From Sulfuricella sp. (GTDB lineage Bacteria; Pseudomonadota; Gammaproteobacteria; Burkholderiales; Sulfuricellaceae): a stretch of 9,557 bases of DNA. Position 1 is the stretch's first letter. Each line of letters begins with the position of its first letter. Shown one piece after another: positions 5,326-9,557 of the stretch. The DNA lies in the NCBI GenBank assembly GCA_019911785.1, contig JAIOJM010000412.1, positions 1 to 9,557 of the forward strand. The letters are read 5' to 3'. The notes under the pieces are model-generated. The model did not search any database. It saw only the letters and a list, made by a program, of their open reading frames with translations, and had not been told where the DNA came from. Made by a program: the position numbers and the translations under genes.

Positions 5326-7199
5326 ATGCATCACTGACCGCACAGAATAAACCTTTAGCACCCTTGGCTCTGGCCGCGTTGGGGATAGTCTACGGCGACA
5401 TCGGCACCAGCCCGCTGTACGCTCTTAAAGAAGTGTTTGCCGGCACCCATCCGGTTCCGGTCAATCCGGCCAACATTCTCGGCATCCTTTCCCTGGTGGT
5501 GTGGTCGCTGGTGATCGTGGTGTCGATCAAGTACGTCGCTTTCATCATGCGCGCCGATAATCGGGGCGAGGGTGGCATCATGGCGCTGATGGCGCTGGCC
5601 CTGCGCAAATCTGAAGGACGCGAGCGGTCGGCGATCATGCTGGCGGGTATTGTCGGGGCGGCGCTGTTCTACGGCGATGGCGTCATTACCCCTGCCATTT
5701 CAGTGTTGTCCGCAGTTGAGGGGCTTGAGGTGGCCACGCCCGCCTTTAAGGCCTATGTGATCCCGGTTACTATTGGTGTGCTGGTTGCGCTGTTCGCCTT
5801 CCAACGCAAGGGAACAGCCGGGATCGGCGCCTTATTTGGCCCGGTCATGCTGATCTGGTTTGGCAGCCTGGCAGTGCTGGGGATTGCCAATATTGCGGTT
5901 GAGCCGGGAGTGGTGAAATCTCTCAATCCGGCCTATGGCATGGCATTCCTCGTCGCCAATCCGTGGCTGGGCTTCCTTGCCTTGGGTGGAGTCGTGCTGG
6001 CCCTGACGGGCGCCGAGGCGCTTTATGCCGACATGGGGCATTTTGGCCGCAAGCCGGTTCAGCTTGCTTGGTTCAGCTTGGTCCTGCCGGCCCTGGTGCT
6101 GAATTATTTCGGCCAGGGCGCCTTGTTGCTGCATGACCAGGCTGCGGTACAAAACCCATTTTATCTTATGGCGCCTAGCTGGGCGCTGTATCCGATGGTG
6201 GCGCTAGCCACGGCGGCGACGGTGATCGCTTCACAGGCGGTGATTTCCGGCGCATTTTCGATCACTCAGCAGGCCATCCAGCTCGGCTATTCGCCGCGTA
6301 TGGAGGTGCAGCACACCTCCGAGCGCGAGATCGGGCAGATCTATCTGCCGGGAATCAATTGGTCGCTGCTGCTTGCGGTGATCGCCCTGGTTCTCGGGTT
6401 CCGCAGTTCGACCAATCTGGGAGCGGCCTATGGCATTGCCGTGACAGGTACCATGGTAATCACCACTATCCTCGCCTTCATCGTGGTGCGCCATTTATGG
6501 GGGTGGGGCTGGATCAGGAGCGGGTTGTTGATCTCGTTCTTTCTTGTTATCGACCTGGCTTTTTTTGCCGCCAATGCCATCAAGATTGGGGACGGCGGCT
6601 GGTTCCCTCTGGTGTTCGGCTTGGGCGTATTCATCCTGATGAGTACCTGGAAGCGTGGGCGCCAACTCCTCGCTGCACGCATGGAGAGTGAAGCGATCGC
6701 CATCGAACCTTTTATTCAGAGCCTGGATTCTGGGTCGGTGACGCGCGTGCCGCGCACGGCGGTGTTCCTGTCGGGCAATCCTGATGCCTTGCCTCACGCC
6801 TTGCTGCACAACCTGAAACACAACATGGTGCTGCACGAACGTATCGTCATCGTAACCGTGCTGGTGGAGGATGTCCCTCACGTGCCGGACATCAACTGGG
6901 TCGAGGTACAGTCGTTGCCGAACAATTTCTATCGTGTGATCGTCCGCTATGGTTTCAAGGACGAACCCGATATACCCAGAGCCCTGGAACTCTGCGAGCA
7001 ATATGGTCTGTCCTTCGATAGGATGACAACCTCCTATTTCCTCGGCAGGGAAACCCTGATTCCCAGGCTGGGTTCGGAAATGGCGATGTGGCGCGAGAAG
7101 TTATTTGTTGCCATGTTCCGTAATGCGGGCAGTGCAGCCAGCTTTTTCAAAATCCCACCCAACCGGGTGGTCGAGGTTGGCACTCAGGTGGTGCTTTGA
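5322..7199 (+). CDS. kup: Potassium transporter Kup (KUP/HAK/KT family)
   Basis: Inner-membrane K+ uptake protein, known in this family as a proton-coupled K+ importer; 625 residues against 622 for E. coli Kup as I recall. The N-terminal signature GIVYGDIGTSPLYALKEVF (residues 21-39) is diagnostic. Further family blocks are RGEGGIMALMAL (81-92), FYGDGVITPAISVLSAVEGL (116-135), GAFSITQQAIQLGYSPRM and GQIYLPGINW. About 12 helices span the first 440 residues, followed by the usual cytosolic C-terminal domain ending RVVEVGTQVVL. The gene follows kdpE at 34 bp with no terminator between them, so it is very probably in the same operon and under KdpE control. The start at 5322 is chosen because it precedes the conserved block by about 20 residues and gives full length; its ribosome binding site is weak. 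Confidence 0.96.
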   Translation: MNASLTAQNKPLAPLALAALGIVYGDIGTSPLYALKEVFAGTHPVPVNPANILGILSLVVWSLVIVVSIKYVAFIMRADNRGEGGIMALMALALRKSEGRERSAIMLAGIVGAALFYGDGVITPAISVLSAVEGLEVATPAFKAYVIPVTIGVLVALFAFQRKGTAGIGALFGPVMLIWFGSLAVLGIANIAVEPGVVKSLNPAYGMAFLVANPWLGFLALGGVVLALTGAEALYADMGHFGRKPVQLAWFSLVLPALVLNYFGQGALLLHDQAAVQNPFYLMAPSWALYPMVALATAATVIASQAVISGAFSITQQAIQLGYSPRMEVQHTSEREIGQIYLPGINWSLLLAVIALVLGFRSSTNLGAAYGIAVTGTMVITTILAFIVVRHLWGWGWIRSGLLISFFLVIDLAFFAANAIKIGDGGWFPLVFGLGVFILMSTWKRGRQLLAARMESEAIAIEPFIQSLDSGSVTRVPRTAVFLSGNPDALPHALLHNLKHNMVLHERIVIVTVLVEDVPHVPDINWVEVQSLPNNFYRVIVRYGFKDEPDIPRALELCEQYGLSFDRMTTSYFLGRETLIPRLGSEMAMWREKLFVAMFRNAGSAASFFKIPPNRVVEVGTQVVL

Positions 7200-7275
7200 A
7201 AATGGTGATGAAGGCGGCTACTGGATAAGCTGCGGCTACGAGGCAAGGTTCAGGTGTACTTCACTACAGTGCATT
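7200..7275. other. Convergent gap between kup and the P-type ATPase gene
   Basis: This 76-bp space separates two genes whose 3' ends face each other. I found no GC-rich hairpin followed by a T-run on either strand. GCGGCTAC occurs twice (7215 and 7233) as a short direct repeat. Termination may be Rho-dependent. Confidence 0.5.
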
Positions 7276-9557
7276 CTACGCCCGGCGGCCGAGGCTGACC
7301 TTGATGAGACTGCATATTGAACCCCAAACGCGATTGAACAGCCGCACCCGGACGAACCACTTCCGAAATTCTTCCAGGATCAGAAGGCCGACTGCGAAAG
7401 GAAGAACAAAAAGCCAAACTTTCCCCACAATCGGCGCCGTTCCCAAGATGACATTGCCCCAGGGGGTATAGTCGATGAGCAGAATCAGCGCAATCTCCAG
7501 TATGACGCCCCAAACAATCAACCGGTTGCCCAGGAGGCCGGTGGAAACTACAGACCTGACGTTACTCCGACACAGGAATACGTTCACGATTTGCATCACG
7601 ACAATGGCGCTCAGGCAGGCGGTGGTGGCTTGTAGGTAGAGCGGATCATTGGTAGCCAGGTTATGGCCGTATTTCCAGCCTGCTCCGTTGAGGACGAAAA
7701 AGAAAGCTGCCATGCTTGCGGCAGCTTCGATCAGGCCCAGGAACAGGTAGGCGCGCAGCGCCAGAGACCAATCTAACAGCCGCTCGCTCTGCGAGTAGGG
7801 AGGTCGCTGCATGACCTGCGGGTCGGGCCTTTCGATACCAAGTCCGAGGGCGGTGAGCGAGTCGGTTGCCATGTCGATGGATAGAACCTGGACGGGTGTC
7901 AATGGGAGCGGAATATTAAACAGCGCAAAGCCGAGATAGGGAATCAATTCCGGAACATTGTGCGCCAGAATATAGGTGAGGAACTTGCGGATATTTTCGA
8001 AGACGGCACGCCCTTCCTCGATAGCGTTCACGATGCTGGCGAAGTTGTCGTCCAGCAAGACCATGTCGGCTGCTTCTTTAGCTACGTCGGTGCCGGCAAT
8101 ACCCATGGCGATGCCAATGTGCGCGCATTTCAGGGCCGGAGCGTCGTTTACGCCATCGCCAGTCACTGCCACCACATGCTGCTTTTGTTTCAGTGCGTCC
8201 ACAATGCGCATTTTCTGGTCCGCGCCGACCCGGGCAAAGATAATTTCTGGCGTATCCAGGGCTAGCCGCAGTTGCGTAACAGAGAAACCGCGTAGTTTTT
8301 CCCCAGTGATCACAAGTGGGTTGTCTGACTGGACGAGCCCGATTTCCCGGGCGATCGCCTGGGCAGTGTGAGGGTGATCGCCGGTAACCATGATTACCTT
8401 GATGCCCGCCTCGCGGCATTTGCGGATTGCCTCCGGCACCTCTTGGCGCGGCGGGTCTTCCAGGCCGGCAAGCCCTGTGAAAACGAGTTCCTCCTCCAGA
8501 TACTGATGCTGCCATGGGTGTTCCACTCGGCGGTACGCAAAAGCGAGGACACGCAACCCTTGCCGGGCCATGGCTTCCTGAGATTCGCGGGCCTTCTCGT
8601 GCAGCTCTGGAGTGAACGGGCGCATCTCCCCCTCCACCAGGATGCGGTTGCACAAAAGCAAGACGGTTTCCGGCGCGCCCTTGCAGAACAGCGTGGGGCC
8701 ATCCGGCATTTCATGCACCGTGCTGAGTCTCATGCGGTCAGCGTCGAAAGGGATTTCGTCCAGCCTCCGGTACGTATTGGGCGTAGGCAGGACTTGCTGC
8801 GCCATTTCGACCAATGCGATCTCCATGGGATCCCCGAAAAGAACTTTTTCGCCACGGTGCTCCCCTTCCTTGAGATCGTGGCATAGATGCGCCGCCAGGA
8901 AGAAAGGCCGATAGTGATCCGCGAACTGCCTCACTTGTTTGGCTGCAACCGGCAAAACGAACGTTCCTCCCAGGAAAAGCTGCTTTACCGCCATCCGGTT
9001 CTGGGTCAGCGTACCGGTCTTATCCGTACAAATTACCGTGGTGGCCCCCAGCGTTTCGACAGAAGGAAGGTAACGGATAAGGACATTGCGTTTTGCCATG
9101 CGCTGGGTGGCGAGAACGAGCGCCAAGGTCAGGGTCGGGAGCAGCCCTTCCGGCACCATGGCAATAATGATGCCGATGGCAAAAATGAAGTCTTGCCAGA
9201 AAGGCACGTCGATTGCCCATCCGATCGCGAAGAATACAAGCCCGATCAAGACGGCCAGGGCTGCGATCAGCCGACTGAGGTGCGCCAACTCCTTCTGCAA
9301 TGGAGAGACTACCTCTCCACTCACCTGGGTGAGGTGGGCAATTTTGCCGAGTTCAGTATGCATGCCAGTTGCGAAGACAACCGCCTTGGCTTGCCCGGAT
9401 ACCATCGAGGTGCCGGCAAGCAATATGTTTTTGCCGAGGATTAATTCACTTTCTTCGGAGGGTGCAATATCTCGCGCTTTAGGAAGTGATTCCCCGGTTA
9501 CCGTCGCGTTATTGACCCTGACACCGAAAGCCTCGATCAGGCGGCAGTCTGCTGGGA
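7276..9557 (-). CDS. P-type cation ATPase, P2C (Na+,K+-ATPase)-like, N-terminus outside window
   Basis: ATP-driven cation pump of the inner membrane. The frame is open from the right edge to a TAG at 7278-7276, giving 759 visible residues; a TTG at 9423 is internal, since the actuator motif lies upstream. In order: TVTGES of the actuator domain (TGES at 9498-9487); helices M3-M4 with VPEGLLPTLTL (Glu codon 9150-9148); phosphorylation motif DKTGTLT (Asp codon 9024-9022); ATP-binding KGAPE; hinge TGDGVNDAP; then six C-terminal helices M5-M10. M5 (HNVPELIPYL, then NIPLPL) and M6 (IDMATDSLTALGL) keep the Asn, Pro, Glu and two Asp of Na+,K+-ATPase. About 130-150 N-terminal residues are missing, assuming the usual length near 900. 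Substrate is inferred: Na+, H+ or K+ more likely than Ca2+, but Ca2+ is not excluded. It is transcribed towards kup from a promoter outside the window. Confidence 0.92.
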   Translation of the reverse strand, partial: PADCRLIEAFGVRVNNATVTGESLPKARDIAPSEESELILGKNILLAGTSMVSGQAKAVVFATGMHTELGKIAHLTQVSGEVVSPLQKELAHLSRLIAALAVLIGLVFFAIGWAIDVPFWQDFIFAIGIIIAMVPEGLLPTLTLALVLATQRMAKRNVLIRYLPSVETLGATTVICTDKTGTLTQNRMAVKQLFLGGTFVLPVAAKQVRQFADHYRPFFLAAHLCHDLKEGEHRGEKVLFGDPMEIALVEMAQQVLPTPNTYRRLDEIPFDADRMRLSTVHEMPDGPTLFCKGAPETVLLLCNRILVEGEMRPFTPELHEKARESQEAMARQGLRVLAFAYRRVEHPWQHQYLEEELVFTGLAGLEDPPRQEVPEAIRKCREAGIKVIMVTGDHPHTAQAIAREIGLVQSDNPLVITGEKLRGFSVTQLRLALDTPEIIFARVGADQKMRIVDALKQKQHVVAVTGDGVNDAPALKCAHIGIAMGIAGTDVAKEAADMVLLDDNFASIVNAIEEGRAVFENIRKFLTYILAHNVPELIPYLGFALFNIPLPLTPVQVLSIDMATDSLTALGLGIERPDPQVMQRPPYSQSERLLDWSLALRAYLFLGLIEAAASMAAFFFVLNGAGWKYGHNLATNDPLYLQATTACLSAIVVMQIVNVFLCRSNVRSVVSTGLLGNRLIVWGVILEIALILLIDYTPWGNVILGTAPIVGKVWLFVLPFAVGLLILEEFRKWFVRVRLFNRVWGSICSLIKVSLGRRA

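Noticed and set aside
9421..9423. TTG at 9423 as the start of the P-type ATPase
   Set aside because: The same frame continues upstream to the window edge and encodes the conserved TGES actuator motif, so this is an internal Leu codon.
8368..9444. Long + strand open frames opposite the P-type ATPase gene
   Set aside because: The - strand frame carries all P-type ATPase motifs across the same region; the opposite frames have no recognisable features.

Overview
The window is GC-rich, densely coding bacterial DNA. Codon use, Shine-Dalgarno sites and the protein families (ChrA, the C-terminal ChrB domain, KdpD/KdpE, Kup) fit a proteobacterium. A free-living betaproteobacterium is my best guess, from overall resemblance only; no rRNA or other phylogenetic marker is present.

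Left part (1-2833, + strand) is a chromate-resistance neighbourhood. It holds the 3' end of a chromate transporter gene (chrA), a small single-domain rhodanese, a stand-alone ChrB C-terminal ('chromate resistance') domain protein and an MFS permease of unknown substrate. Two inverted-repeat elements of similar size (about 128 and 120 bp) bracket the rhodanese gene. Their arms are built of 9-bp units that are the same in both elements except for the last two bases (TT in one, GG in the other).

Middle (2834-3068) is a 235-bp intergenic region. It contains a T-rich double box and a -10-like hexamer that together look like a KdpE-type activator site and promoter.

Next part (3069-7199, + strand) is a probable operon: a KdpD-like histidine kinase lacking the whole N-terminal cytoplasmic half, KdpE, a possible 13-codon linker ORF, and the potassium transporter Kup. 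There is no kdpFABC; Kup sits where the Kdp ATPase would be expected. The inferred circuit is a shortened K+/osmotic sensor kinase, then KdpE, then control of its own operon and of Kup.

Right part (7276 to the end, - strand, convergent with kup) is a large P-type cation ATPase whose N-terminus lies beyond the window. Its membrane motifs (PEGLLPTLTL in M4, HNVPELIPYL in M5, IDMATDSLTALGL in M6) resemble the Na+,K+-ATPase (P2C) group more than SERCA/PMCA Ca2+ pumps. Together with Kup and KdpDE this suggests a monovalent-cation homeostasis island beside the chromate genes.
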